Assembly: GCA_017475895.1 (NCBI GenBank)
Contig: JAFVEQ010000033.1
Location: 1-55,982 of the forward strand
DNA: 55,982 nt
Direction of reading: 5' to 3'
Origin: Rickettsiales bacterium
Lineage (GTDB): Bacteria; Pseudomonadota; Alphaproteobacteria; Rickettsiales; UBA1997
Under the pieces are notes generated by a model. That model was not told where the DNA came from. It searched no databases and worked only from the letters and a program-made list of their open reading frames with translations. Positions within the stretch are counted from its first letter, which is position 1. Every line of letters starts with the position of its first letter. Below, piece by piece: positions 45,179 through 54,141 of this stretch. The position numbers and the translations under genes are program-made.

Positions 45179-47590
45179 TCATAAACTTCTTTTTTCTTCA
45201 ACAACTTCATAGCATTCTATTATATCCTTTTCCTTAATATCATCATAATTTTCTATAGCAATTCCACATTCGTAGTTGTTTTTAACCTCTTTGACATCAT
45301 CCTTAAATCTTTTCAAAGTTTTAATTTTTCCATCAAAAATAACTATACCATCTCTAATTAATTTAATATTTAAATTTCGTCTTATTTCACCACTTGTTAC
45401 ATAGCAACCGGCAACTTTACCGGCACCAGTTATTTTAAATACATTTCTAACCTCAGCCTCACCCACAACATTTTCCTTTGTTGTTGGTTTAAGCAAACCG
45501 GATAGGATTGATTTAACTTCATCAACTATATTATATATTATCGAATAATACCTTATTTCAACACCCTTTTCCTTAATCAAATCCTTTACTGAGTTATTCG
45601 CTCTAACATTAAATGCTATTATAATAGCATTTGAAGCCACAGCTAAACTCACATCCGATTCAGTTATAGAACCTATAGCTGAGTGTATTACATCAACACC
45701 AACCTCATCGTTATTTAATTTTGATAGACTACCGTTTATGGCCTCTATGGAACCACTAACATCACACTTTAGCACTATCGGTAAAATTTTTCTATTGCTA
45801 CCCTTAACCTGTTGCAACATACTTTCAGCCGTTTTGTTTGACATACTCAAACCTTTTTTATCTCTTTCTTTCATCTCTCTGTAGGCAACTATGTCTCTGG
45901 CATCCTTTTCAGTGGATACAACATTAAAAACATCACCAGCATTTGGAGCAGTATTTAAACCTAAAACTTCAACAGCCATAGATGGATATGCTTCATTTAC
46001 ATTGTTTTTCTTATCATCCGTCATCTTTTTAACTCGACCGTAGCTGGTTCCAACCAAAACTATATCTCCAACCTTTAATATTCCCTTCTGAACTAACATC
46101 GTGGCAACTGCACCCCTTTGGACATCCATTCTACTTTCTATTACAGCTCCACTGGCTCTACAATCAATTGGCGCCTTAAGATCTAATATTTCAGCCTGCA
46201 ACAAAATTGTTTCCAATAGCTTATCAAGTCCAATTTTGCTTTTTGCTGAAACATTCACAAACATAACATCACCACCAGATTCCTCGGCCACAACATCATA
46301 CTGTAGCAACTCCTGTTTAACTCTTTCCGGATCAACTCCATCTTTATCAATTTTATTTACAGCAACTATCATCGGTACTTTTGCTGCTTTTGTGTGATTG
46401 ATAGCCTCTATAGTTTGATCCTTTACTCCATCATCAGCAGCAACCACCAAAACAACTATATCCGTTATGTTTGCACCTCTCATTCTCATTTCTGTGAATG
46501 CTTCGTGACCCGGTGTATCGATGAATGTTATAAACTTATCCTTACCAACATCAACTCTTGAAGCACCAATATGTTGCGTTATACCGCCAGATTCACCCTC
46601 AGCAACCTTCGTGGTTCTTAAAGCATCCAGTAACGATGTTTTTCCGTGGTCCACATGTCCCATAACAGTTACCACCGGATTTCTTGCCACAAAGTTAGTG
46701 CCTTCGTTTTCCTTTAAAATATTTTCCATATCGGAATCTGAAACTCTATTGGCATTATGTCCAAATTCAATCACGAGCAATTCAGCAGTTTCGGCGTCTA
46801 TGGTTTGGTTTATGGTTGCCTTTATACCCATACTAAATAACTTTTTAACAACATCAGCCTTCTTTTCACTCATTCTATCAGCTAAATCTCCAACAGATAT
46901 AAAGTCCGGAATATTAACAACCTGAACGATTTTTTGCGTATTTTGTTTCACAACATCATTACTTTTTCTATTTTTTCTTCTTGTTCCACTAAAACTATAT
47001 TTTAGCTCTCTATCATCATCGTCATCATTAATTATATAGGTATGTATATTTTTTGAATACTTTTCACTTTTATCCTTAAAGACTCTTTTATTATTTTTAT
47101 CACCAGAATCTTCGTAGCCATAGTCGGTATTTACCCTATCCTTCTGTTGTTTTCTAAAGTTACTATTATTTTGACTTTTATTTTCACCATTAAATTTACT
47201 TATATTATCACCATCTTTTTTTTTGCCGTTGTTAATACCTTTGCTCTCAGTTTTACTACCTTTACTTTTGTCAAAATCGCTCTCTTTTTTATCCTTTTGG
47301 TTAACACTAACATTTTGTTTTTTAAAGTCATCATGTCTATTAGAATCACCATCCTTTCTAACACCTTCAACATCAACATTGTTAACATCATCAACTTTTT
47401 GAACGGTATTTTGTATATGTTGTTTTATGTTCTGCTGTGTCTGTTGCACCTTTCTGGCAAGCTGTTCCTCCTTCAGTTTTTTCTGTCTCTCCGCTATCAG
47501 TTCCTTACTGGTGCTAGACATGTTAAAAACATTGTCTTTTTTAGTCTTAAATGAACCCAATGTTAGAATATTTCTTTTTGTATCTTTCAT
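45179..47590 (-). CDS. infB: Translation initiation factor IF-2
   Basis: The 803-residue protein binds initiator tRNA and GTP and joins the ribosomal subunits. The G domain starts near residue 313 with VTVMGHVDHGKTSLLDALR, then FIDTPGHEAFTEMRMRG and VAVNKIDKDGVDPERV. The C-terminal C1 and C2 domains are complete. The first 200 residues are a highly charged, Lys/Asp/Asn-rich low-complexity region, longer and less Pro/Ala-rich than in GC-rich relatives. It follows nusA by 11 bases, the classical order. Confidence 0.97.
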   Translation of the reverse strand: MKDTKRNILTLGSFKTKKDNVFNMSSTSKELIAERQKKLKEEQLARKVQQTQQNIKQHIQNTVQKVDDVNNVDVEGVRKDGDSNRHDDFKKQNVSVNQKDKKESDFDKSKGSKTESKGINNGKKKDGDNISKFNGENKSQNNSNFRKQQKDRVNTDYGYEDSGDKNNKRVFKDKSEKYSKNIHTYIINDDDDDRELKYSFSGTRRKNRKSNDVVKQNTQKIVQVVNIPDFISVGDLADRMSEKKADVVKKLFSMGIKATINQTIDAETAELLVIEFGHNANRVSDSDMENILKENEGTNFVARNPVVTVMGHVDHGKTSLLDALRTTKVAEGESGGITQHIGASRVDVGKDKFITFIDTPGHEAFTEMRMRGANITDIVVLVVAADDGVKDQTIEAINHTKAAKVPMIVAVNKIDKDGVDPERVKQELLQYDVVAEESGGDVMFVNVSAKSKIGLDKLLETILLQAEILDLKAPIDCRASGAVIESRMDVQRGAVATMLVQKGILKVGDIVLVGTSYGRVKKMTDDKKNNVNEAYPSMAVEVLGLNTAPNAGDVFNVVSTEKDARDIVAYREMKERDKKGLSMSNKTAESMLQQVKGSNRKILPIVLKCDVSGSIEAINGSLSKLNNDEVGVDVIHSAIGSITESDVSLAVASNAIIIAFNVRANNSVKDLIKEKGVEIRYYSIIYNIVDEVKSILSGLLKPTTKENVVGEAEVRNVFKITGAGKVAGCYVTSGEIRRNLNIKLIRDGIVIFDGKIKTLKRFKDDVKEVKNNYECGIAIENYDDIKEKDIIECYEVVEEKRSL

Positions 47591-47601
47591 AGAACACCTA
47601 T

Positions 47602-48930
47602 TTATTCGTTATCCTCTTCGTTATTCTCGTTATTTTCCTCTACAAACTCAACCGCTCTACTCTTAAGTTCAGTGGCAACATCTTCATCAAAACCTTCTAT
47701 TTTTTGTAGATCTTCCACATCAGCATTTGCTATCTCTTCTATACTTGAATAACCATCAGCTGTTAACAGTTGTGCTATAACTTCTTCCACATCCAAAGCA
47801 TCCATAAACAACTTAACATTATCGTTAAATTCGCTCGTTCTCTTTTCTTTTTCTTCCTCTTCTGTCATAACATTTATTCTACCAGCAACTATTCTTGAGG
47901 CTAATTTTATATTTTGTCCACTTCTACCTATAACCAAATTAAATTGATCTTGCGGAACAACAACATCTATATCATTAGTCAAATCATTTATTATCACTTT
48001 ACTAATCTTTGCTGGTGACAGTAGGTTCGCTGTCAATTCTGCTCTATTTTCAGACCATTCCACAACGTCTATCTTTTCACCTCTTAATTCACTTGAAACA
48101 GCTTGTATTTTTGAACCTCTAGGACCAACACAAATACCTATCATATTATTTATATTGTCTCTGGAATAAACAGCTATTTTTGCCTTTGATCCAGGATCTC
48201 TGGCAACACCTCTTATTTCAATCAATCCATCATATATTTCAACAACTTCCTGTTTCATCAATTCCACAAGAAAATTATTATCTGTTCTAGACAAAGATAT
48301 TTGATTATCATTACTTCTAACAACATCAACAACATATGCTCTGATTCTATCGTTAACTCTAAAATATTCTCCCGGAATCAAATTATTTTTGTTTAACAAT
48401 GTTTTGTGTCCATCCACATCAACAACTATGTTACCAACACCAATTTTCTCAACGACACCACTTATCACTGTACCAACCTTACCTATAAATTCACTATATT
48501 CTTTTTCCTTTTCGGCTTCTTTTATCTTTCTTGTTATCTCCTGTTTTGCCACATTTACCACCAATCTATTTAAATCTATTGGAGGTAATTCAACCTCTAC
48601 AAAACCACCAACCTCAATGTTTTCCTGAAACAATGCCTGTCCATTTTCAACTTTTTTTACGGCGTCACTTAGTGTTATTTGATTTTTGTAGTTCAAACTG
48701 TTGGCGTTTTTATTTTCAACCACTTCCAATACATTATATAGCGTTATACCGCCAGTTTTTCTATCTATTTTACAATCTATTTCCAAATCATGACCATATT
48801 TTTTTCTTGCTGCTGTTTTTATACCATCCTGCATTGCATCTATTATACTTTCAACCTTTATGCCCTTGTCCGAAGCCATTCTTTCAGCTACCAACAATAA
48901 TTCTCTATTACCTTTAACTATATCTGACAT
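47602..48930 (-). CDS. nusA: Transcription termination/antitermination factor NusA
   Basis: A 442-residue protein with the N-terminal RNA polymerase-binding domain (ELLLVAERMASDKGIKVE), an S1 domain (GTVISGVVEKIGVGNIVVDVDGH near 150), KH domains (IGICVGPRGSKIQAVSSELRGEKIDVVEW near 250-280, then LVIGRSGQNIKLASRI near 325) and an acidic C-terminus with one helix-hairpin-helix-like repeat (YSSIEEIANADVEDLQKIEGF). NusA controls pausing and termination and autoregulates in E. coli. No rimP gene is visible directly upstream; instead the leader has a small ORF, a promoter and a hairpin. Confidence 0.97.
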   Translation of the reverse strand: MSDIVKGNRELLLVAERMASDKGIKVESIIDAMQDGIKTAARKKYGHDLEIDCKIDRKTGGITLYNVLEVVENKNANSLNYKNQITLSDAVKKVENGQALFQENIEVGGFVEVELPPIDLNRLVVNVAKQEITRKIKEAEKEKEYSEFIGKVGTVISGVVEKIGVGNIVVDVDGHKTLLNKNNLIPGEYFRVNDRIRAYVVDVVRSNDNQISLSRTDNNFLVELMKQEVVEIYDGLIEIRGVARDPGSKAKIAVYSRDNINNMIGICVGPRGSKIQAVSSELRGEKIDVVEWSENRAELTANLLSPAKISKVIINDLTNDIDVVVPQDQFNLVIGRSGQNIKLASRIVAGRINVMTEEEEKEKRTSEFNDNVKLFMDALDVEEVIAQLLTADGYSSIEEIANADVEDLQKIEGFDEDVATELKSRAVEFVEENNENNEEDNE

Positions 48931-48952
48931 GTTTTCCTCGACTACTATTTAT

Positions 48953-48985
48953 AAAAAAATACCTACTTGTTCGGCAAATAGGTAT
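48953..48985 (-). terminator. Terminator-like hairpin in the nusA leader
   Basis: On the minus strand ATACCTA (48985-48979) pairs with TAGGTAT (48965-48959), with an inner TTG/CAA and a five-base loop, followed by seven T (48959-48953). It lies about 20 bp before the nusA ATG. It could be an attenuator or the terminator of the small upstream ORF. The TAG of that ORF (48965-48963) is inside the stem. Confidence 0.75.
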
Positions 48986-49124
48986 CAAAAAATCTACTCT
49001 TGCCTCCAGTATAAATTTTGGTTTTTAAAATGTCAATATGTTTTAATTGAGTAACTAAATTTTCTTGATTTTTAATATCGTCAAAATAACCTCCAAAGTA
49101 CATGTTGATTTTTGATTTTTTCAT
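48963..49124 (-). CDS. Small ORF upstream of nusA (53 aa), possibly translated
   Basis: Not recognised. The 53-residue ORF starts at the ATG at 49124, which AAAAGG directly precedes, a spacing that is short for a Shine-Dalgarno. Its residues MYFGGYFDDIKNQENLVTQL then a C-terminal IYTGGKSRFFDTYLPNK look protein-like, with a beta-alpha-beta pattern that vaguely recalls part of a SPOR domain; this is speculative. The frame remains open upstream to a TAG near 49161. Its stop lies within the leader hairpin. It could be a leader peptide, a remnant or an unrelated small gene. Confidence 0.4.
   Translation of the reverse strand: MKKSKINMYFGGYFDDIKNQENLVTQLKHIDILKTKIYTGGKSRFFDTYLPNK
49008..49036 (-). 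promoter_or_regulatory. Near-consensus sigma70 promoter upstream of nusA
   Basis: On the minus strand a perfect TTGACA (49036-49031), a 17-bp spacer and TATACT (49013-49008). It lies within the small ORF and before the hairpin, so transcripts for nusA-infB would start near 49001 and cross the hairpin. Confidence 0.7.
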
Positions 49125-49162
49125 CCTTTTTACTACAGATCTATTAACAACATTAACTAACT

Positions 49163-49789
49163 ATGAAACAATATTTTGTTACAGGAACCAACACAGATGT
49201 TGGAAAAACGCTTGTCAGTGCCATTCTGTGTGAAAATTTAAAGGCCGACTACTTCAAACCAATACAAACCGGATCGCATGAGATATTGGATGCAAATACC
49301 ATATCTACACTAACAGATGCAAAAATACATAAAAATTCCTATTGTTTAGAAATACCAGCATCGCCAGCTTTTTCTGCAAAGCAGGAGGGTATAGAAATTA
49401 AATTTGAAAATATCAAATTACCGGACACCAACGGCAACAATTTAATTGTGGAGGGTGCCGGTGGTTGCATGGTACCAATAAATTCCACACAAACAACACT
49501 TGATCTGATAAAATATTTAAACCTACCAACAGTTATTGTGGTAAAAAATGAATTGGGTTGCGTCAGCAGTGCATTAACAACAATTTTAGCATTAAGAAGT
49601 AAAAACATCAGTATCGCCGGTGTTATATTAAATGGTGATTACGATCCATTCAATAACTATGAAGCAATAGAACAATATGGAAAAGTTGACGTGTTGGATA
49701 AAATACAACATTTTGATGTTGTAGATAAATACAACATCAAAAAATATAAACTTTGTCAAAAAGCATTAAACAAATTATTAGGAGAATAG
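49163..49789 (+). CDS. bioD: Dethiobiotin synthetase
   Basis: A 208-residue protein that makes dethiobiotin from 7,8-diaminopelargonate, CO2 and ATP. The P-loop motif VTGTNTDVGKTLVSAIL opens the protein, with YFKPIQTGS near residue 31 and VEGAGGCMVPIN near 95. Length is near normal (about 225). It is the only biotin gene in the window; bioA, bioB and bioF are not near. It is divergent from the nusA leader. Confidence 0.93.
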   Translation: MKQYFVTGTNTDVGKTLVSAILCENLKADYFKPIQTGSHEILDANTISTLTDAKIHKNSYCLEIPASPAFSAKQEGIEIKFENIKLPDTNGNNLIVEGAGGCMVPINSTQTTLDLIKYLNLPTVIVVKNELGCVSSALTTILALRSKNISIAGVILNGDYDPFNNYEAIEQYGKVDVLDKIQHFDVVDKYNIKKYKLCQKALNKLLGE

Positions 49790-49824
49790 CATTAATTATC
49801 AAGATTTTGATAATTAAATAAATA

Positions 49825-50664
49825 TTACTTTCCCATTGAATTTCTCATATATTGAAGATCTCCATACCAGTAGGATGCTGTGGTACCTCCGTCAATTAAA
49901 AAATCAGCTCCGGTTATAAAACCAGCTTTATCACTCATTAAATAAGCCGCTAGATCACCGACTTCATCCGGAGTACCGGCACGATGAGACGGACATAAAT
50001 CCAACATCTTTTTATAGTTTGCTCCTCTTGGACCATTGAGTTCATCATTAGCTAAAGGTGTAATAATAATACCGGGCGAAATGGAATTAATACGTGCATT
50101 TTTCTTTCCCCACTTTACCGCTTCGGAAGCAACACGTAACACATTACATCTTTTTGAGTATTGATAAGCCTCCAGCGTATTTTTGATATTTTTCAGCATA
50201 TCTAAATTTAGCAGTTCTTCGGTTGGTGTTAATGCCAATAATTCGTTTTCCTCCTGTGTTAAAGCACCCAACCTATGTCCAGATTGTGAAGAAATAATAA
50301 CGGCACTACCGCCTTCAGCAATCACTTTACCAAATTCCTCCATTAAAACAGCCGTACCATACAAATCAACCTTCAATATAGCTTCTATCGGTGCCTGACT
50401 TGGCGAAACACCGGCCGCATTAATTAAGTTTTTAATATTCCCAAATTGTTTAGCGTGATTAATTAAAGCTAAAATAGATTCTCTGGAGGACAAATCTGCT
50501 CCAATTGCGCTTGTTTCAAAACCAGCATTATTTAGTTCTTTAGCGATTTGTTCAGCATGTTCCAATTTTAAATCAGCAACCACCAAATGCTTACCATAAC
50601 TCACTCGTCTGGCAATTGCCACACCGATGGAACCGGCACCTATTAAAACAACAACATCTTTCAT
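49825..50664 (-). CDS. Short-chain dehydrogenase/reductase
   Basis: A 279-residue SDR enzyme with a Rossmann nucleotide motif LIGAGSIGVAIARRV near residue 7, AAGVSPS near 85, a catalytic Ser in VIISSQSG near 122 and YQYSK near 167 (YxxxK). The C-terminal LIDGGTTASYWYGD segment is typical of classical SDRs. Substrate unknown. It is last in the AKR-flavodoxin-SDR run on the minus strand, probably an operon of oxidoreductases that may be of foreign origin. Confidence 0.93.
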   Translation of the reverse strand: MKDVVVLIGAGSIGVAIARRVSYGKHLVVADLKLEHAEQIAKELNNAGFETSAIGADLSSRESILALINHAKQFGNIKNLINAAGVSPSQAPIEAILKVDLYGTAVLMEEFGKVIAEGGSAVIISSQSGHRLGALTQEENELLALTPTEELLNLDMLKNIKNTLEAYQYSKRCNVLRVASEAVKWGKKNARINSISPGIIITPLANDELNGPRGANYKKMLDLCPSHRAGTPDEVGDLAAYLMSDKAGFITGADFLIDGGTTASYWYGDLQYMRNSMGK

Positions 50665-50716
50665 TTTATCTCCTACATTACATTAGTTTATATTACTATT
50701 TTTATTTAAATTCATA

Positions 50717-51304
50717 TTAAAGCTTTTCCGCCTTAAGCCAAGTTTCCACTTTTGCTTTTACTTCATCCGGATTATTTTGTGCAACATGTCCATAAACCGC
50801 TAAACCATTTGTTACGATTGCACCGGTTGCCATCTTAATTTTATCCGGAATGCCGGCTAGACCGCTACCCTCATGTGTAATAAACGGTGCAACGGTTTTA
50901 CCGTTCCAATCATATTGTTCTATAAAAGTATAAAGAGCCATCGGCATGTCAGACCACCACACCGGCGAACCAATAAATACAACATCATAATCGGCAAAAT
51001 TTTCGATTTTTCCAACGATTGCCGGCCTAATATTTTTCCTTCTTTCCTCGGAGGCAACTTCCGTTAAAGCTCTATACTCAGTCGGATATGTATCGTTCTG
51101 TAGTTTCACTTCAAAAACATCAGCTCCCGCAACACCGGCAATAATATCAGCAACAATAGCTGTATTACCTCGTTTAATTTTGCCAACGCTGTACTGCTCG
51201 CCAGTTTTTGAAAAATATACAACCAACTTTTTCATATTCTTCTCCTTTGCCATTAAACTATTACTAATTACAATAAATAATAAAATTAACAGAAACTTTT
51301 TCAT
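50717..51304 (-). CDS. Flavodoxin-family protein with possible signal peptide
   Basis: A 195-residue protein whose first 22 residues (MKKFLLILLFIVISNSLMAK) look like a Sec signal peptide. The rest is a flavodoxin (Flavodoxin_4-like): LVVYFSKTGEQYSVGK near residue 27 for FMN phosphate binding and FIGSPVWWSDMP near 110. A second ATG at 51235 (residue 24) has its own strong AAGGAG at 6 bases, while the first ATG has GGAG at 6-7 bases. It may thus be made in exported and cytoplasmic forms, or only one start is real. It lies between the AKR and SDR genes. Confidence 0.88.
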   Translation of the reverse strand: MKKFLLILLFIVISNSLMAKEKNMKKLVVYFSKTGEQYSVGKIKRGNTAIVADIIAGVAGADVFEVKLQNDTYPTEYRALTEVASEERRKNIRPAIVGKIENFADYDVVFIGSPVWWSDMPMALYTFIEQYDWNGKTVAPFITHEGSGLAGIPDKIKMATGAIVTNGLAVYGHVAQNNPDEVKAKVETWLKAEKL

Positions 51305-51331
51305 AATTTACTCCGCATTCTAATTATCTAT

Positions 51332-52177
51332 TTATATTTTGTATCCAATCAAATACTCAACCGCATCAGCAGAATGGTGATTAATAAAAAGACTTTCGCT
51401 CATATCCAATTTATGTATTTTTTCCATATCATCGGCGGATAATTTAAAGTCAAATACATCAAAATTTTGAACCATTCTCTCCGGTTTTACAGATTTAGGT
51501 ATTACAATAACATTTTCATCAATTAAAAAACGAAGGGCAACCTGTGATGCCACTTTATTGTACTTTTTACCAATTTCAGTCAATATTTCATTAGTAAATA
51601 AATTGTTTTTACCTTCAGCAAATGGTCCCCAAGACATGATTTGACAGTTATATTTTTTCATAATCTCATTGGCCCTGTGCTGTTGATTAAACACATGGGT
51701 TTCAACCTGATTAACCATCGGCTTAACCTCAACAAAATGACAAAGATCCACGAATCTATCAGGATAAAAATTAGAAACACCAATTGCCCTAGTTTTTCCC
51801 TCTCTGTAGGCACGTTCCAAGGCTCTATAGGTTCCATAGTAATCACCAAAAGGTTGATGAATTAACAGTAAATCAACATAATCCATCTGCAGTTTTTTAA
51901 GTGATTCCAAAATGGACCTATAGGCACGTTCTTCACCACAATTTGAAATCCACACTTTTGTAACCACAAAAAATTCTTTACGATCTATACCAGATTTTTT
52001 GATAGCATTACCAACATCGGCCTCATTACCATAGGCTTGTGCTGTATCAAATAGACGATAACCAACTTTTATAGCTTCTGAAACTGCCTTTTCACATTCA
52101 ACACCGATCGGTATTTGAAAAACACCAAAACCAAGAATCGGCATTTCTACGCCATTATTCAATTTAACCATTTGCAT
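51332..52177 (-). CDS. Aldo/keto reductase
   Basis: A 281-residue NADPH-dependent AKR, most like the 2,5-diketo-gluconate reductase (AKR5) type. The catalytic tetrad appears as RLFDTAQAYGNE (Asp and Tyr) near residue 40, VTKVWISNC (Lys) near 74 and LLIHQPFGDY (His) near 106; the cofactor site is FLIDENVIVIPKSVKPERM near 230. It starts with a strong GGAGG ribosome binding site and probably begins the three-gene redox operon. Confidence 0.95.
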   Translation of the reverse strand: MQMVKLNNGVEMPILGFGVFQIPIGVECEKAVSEAIKVGYRLFDTAQAYGNEADVGNAIKKSGIDRKEFFVVTKVWISNCGEERAYRSILESLKKLQMDYVDLLLIHQPFGDYYGTYRALERAYREGKTRAIGVSNFYPDRFVDLCHFVEVKPMVNQVETHVFNQQHRANEIMKKYNCQIMSWGPFAEGKNNLFTNEILTEIGKKYNKVASQVALRFLIDENVIVIPKSVKPERMVQNFDVFDFKLSADDMEKIHKLDMSESLFINHHSADAVEYLIGYKI

Positions 52178-52205
52178 AACCGTTCCTCCATAAGCAACTG
52201 CGTAC

Positions 52206-52233
52206 AGTTTATTATTCTTTTCTCAAAAATCAA
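52206..52233 (-). promoter_or_regulatory. Candidate promoter of the AKR-flavodoxin-SDR run
   Basis: On the minus strand TTGATT (52233-52228), a 16-bp spacer and TAAACT (52211-52206), about 30 bp before the AKR ATG. Confidence 0.4.
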
Positions 52234-52275
52234 CAGCAAAGAAATCATAAAAATTCAAAATACAAAGAAAAACCA

Positions 52276-53004
52276 CTAGCCGGTGATTATTCCGTCCTTC
52301 TGCATATCCCACATTTTTTTAAACAAACCATTATTTGCCAACAGCTGCTCTTTTGTACCATCTTCAACTATTTTTCCTCCATCAAGAACAACTATTCTAT
52401 CCATGTTGTTTAATGTTGATAACCTATGAGCCACGGCAATTACCGTTTTATTTTCCATAAGATTTACCAACGCCTACTGTATTTCCTTTTCTGTTATGCT
52501 GTCAAGAGCACTGGTGGCTTCGTCCAGTATCAAAATTTTTCCATTTTTCAGTATGGCTCTGGCTATTGCTATTCTTTGCCTTTGACCGCCGGAAAGTTTT
52601 ACACCTCTTTCCCCAACAAGAGTATTAAATCCATCCTCTAGATCCATTATAAAATCGTAACAACAAGCTTTTTTGCTGGCTTCCATCATTTCTTCATCTG
52701 TGGCATTCGGTCTTCCATACTTTATATTTTCCGCTATCGTTCTATGAAACAAAATCGGATCCTGTGGAATATAAGAAATATTTTGCCTTAAACTTTCCTG
52801 AGTAACATCTCTGATATCTTGACCATCAATCTCAATGGCACCATTTCCATCTTTTATATCGAAAAATCTCAGTAAAAGACTTATTAGTGTAGATTTACCG
52901 CTACCGGAATAACCAACTAAACCAACCTTTGTTTTTGGTTCAATTTCTAGGCTAAAATTGTCAAACACATTTTTTTCGATGGTCTTATCCATTTCATACC
53001 TCAT
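52276..53004 (-). pseudogene. ABC transporter ATP-binding domain, interrupted by an amber stop
   Basis: The frame holds a nearly complete NBD: Walker [11 protein letters not shown]-loop [11 protein letters not shown], signature [15 protein letters not shown], Walker [14 protein letters not shown], then after a TAG (52476-52474) the H-loop VIAVAHRLSTL and the rest of the domain. Both parts are in the same frame, and CAG to TAG (Gln) is the simplest cause. The first part begins with an ATG at 53004 that does not fit the normal start of an exporter, since the NBD usually follows the permease in one chain. It is likely a degraded gene, unless suppression or a split protein is involved. Confidence 0.75.
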
Positions 53005-53049
53005 ACTTTATAGTTATTAAATTATCCTCATACGTACAACATACAATCA

Positions 53050-54132
53050 TTAATTAACCTTCTTTGTGTAGCTAAACTTTAAAATGTTGAATACTATTTT
53101 GCCGTCACCAACATTTAATTGTTTTGCGTCCTTCTTATCTTTTATCACAATATCATTGGTAATCAGCCCCAAACTATCGTCCATCGCTACAATGTCTCTA
53201 AGCGACTCTCCAAGCCAACATATTTCCCTTGAAAACCCCACCTGCATTTGAATAGCATATATTAAAAATATAAAATCTCCGACATTAATCAAACCATTTT
53301 TCAGTTGTAGCAGACTAATCAGCAAAGCTAAACTCACAAGAGAAAAATTCAAAACAAAAAAATAAAAATCAGCTATTTGCGTATATCTACATCTGGCTGT
53401 ATCTCTCTTAAACTTTTCCTTTAACAAATTTTTTAACTTTCTTCTTTCAAATTTTTGATTTGAAAAAATCTTTATATTTTTAACGTTCATAAAATCATCA
53501 TTAACAAGAGCTGCTATTTTATTATTACTATCCTGCACCAATACAGACTGTTTGGTTTTTTTTACCACCAAATAGTAAAAGCTAACTATGGAGTACAATA
53601 CAGACCAAACTATTCCAACAATTCCAAATAAAAACCCAAAATAAAACAATATTCCATTAAATATTAACAGTAGTATAATGTTTTTCGTAATCGTCATAAA
53701 ACATTCAATAACACTTGTCGTGGACTCTGTTATTAAATCAATCTTATTTACAATTTCACCACTATAATTTGTGTTGAAAAAATTCACCGTTTGACCCGTC
53801 AAATATTTAAACATCGTACACCTCATATCCTCAATCGTTCTTTTGATGGATTTAAATTCAAATGTACGTTTAAATGCATTAATCAGGTACATAGGATCAG
53901 AAAACACAATCCCAAACAACAGTAAAAAACCACTGGTCAACGTTATGGTACCATCACCTATTCTACCAAAAAACAACTTCAACAGATAAGGTCGAAGCAA
54001 CACCACCGGCACATCGCTCATTATCATAACACAAAACAAATATACAAAAAAACTAAACTTATATTTTTTTAAAAAATGCCATATAAATGGCAAAAGTTTT
54101 TTTGGTAATTGGCCACTCGCAGCTGTACTCAT
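53050..54132 (-). CDS. ABC exporter permease half, truncated before the ATPase domain
   Basis: The 360-residue protein has the six-helix transmembrane domain of an ABC exporter (NIKIFSNQKFERR loop near 222) and the first NBD strand (GKIVFNILKFSYTKK), then ends with TAA. About 45 bases with several stops in the same frame follow, then the interrupted NBD at 53004. The frame is continuous between the two ORFs. A short GTATGAGG duplication is visible in the gap, so an insertion or decay event is likely. The start is preceded by AAGGAG, which overlaps the stop of the upstream permease. This half alone cannot hydrolyse ATP. Confidence 0.75.
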   Translation of the reverse strand: MSTAASGQLPKKLLPFIWHFLKKYKFSFFVYLFCVMIMSDVPVVLLRPYLLKLFFGRIGDGTITLTSGFLLLFGIVFSDPMYLINAFKRTFEFKSIKRTIEDMRCTMFKYLTGQTVNFFNTNYSGEIVNKIDLITESTTSVIECFMTITKNIILLLIFNGILFYFGFLFGIVGIVWSVLYSIVSFYYLVVKKTKQSVLVQDSNNKIAALVNDDFMNVKNIKIFSNQKFERRKLKNLLKEKFKRDTARCRYTQIADFYFFVLNFSLVSLALLISLLQLKNGLINVGDFIFLIYAIQMQVGFSREICWLGESLRDIVAMDDSLGLITNDIVIKDKKDAKQLNVGDGKIVFNILKFSYTKKVN

Positions 54133-54141
54133 CCTGTCTCC

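Noticed and set aside
52474..52476. Recoding of TAG as an amino acid in the ABC ATPase
   Set aside because: TAA, TAG and TGA all end other genes here, and the locus has two other lesions, so a nonsense mutation is simpler.
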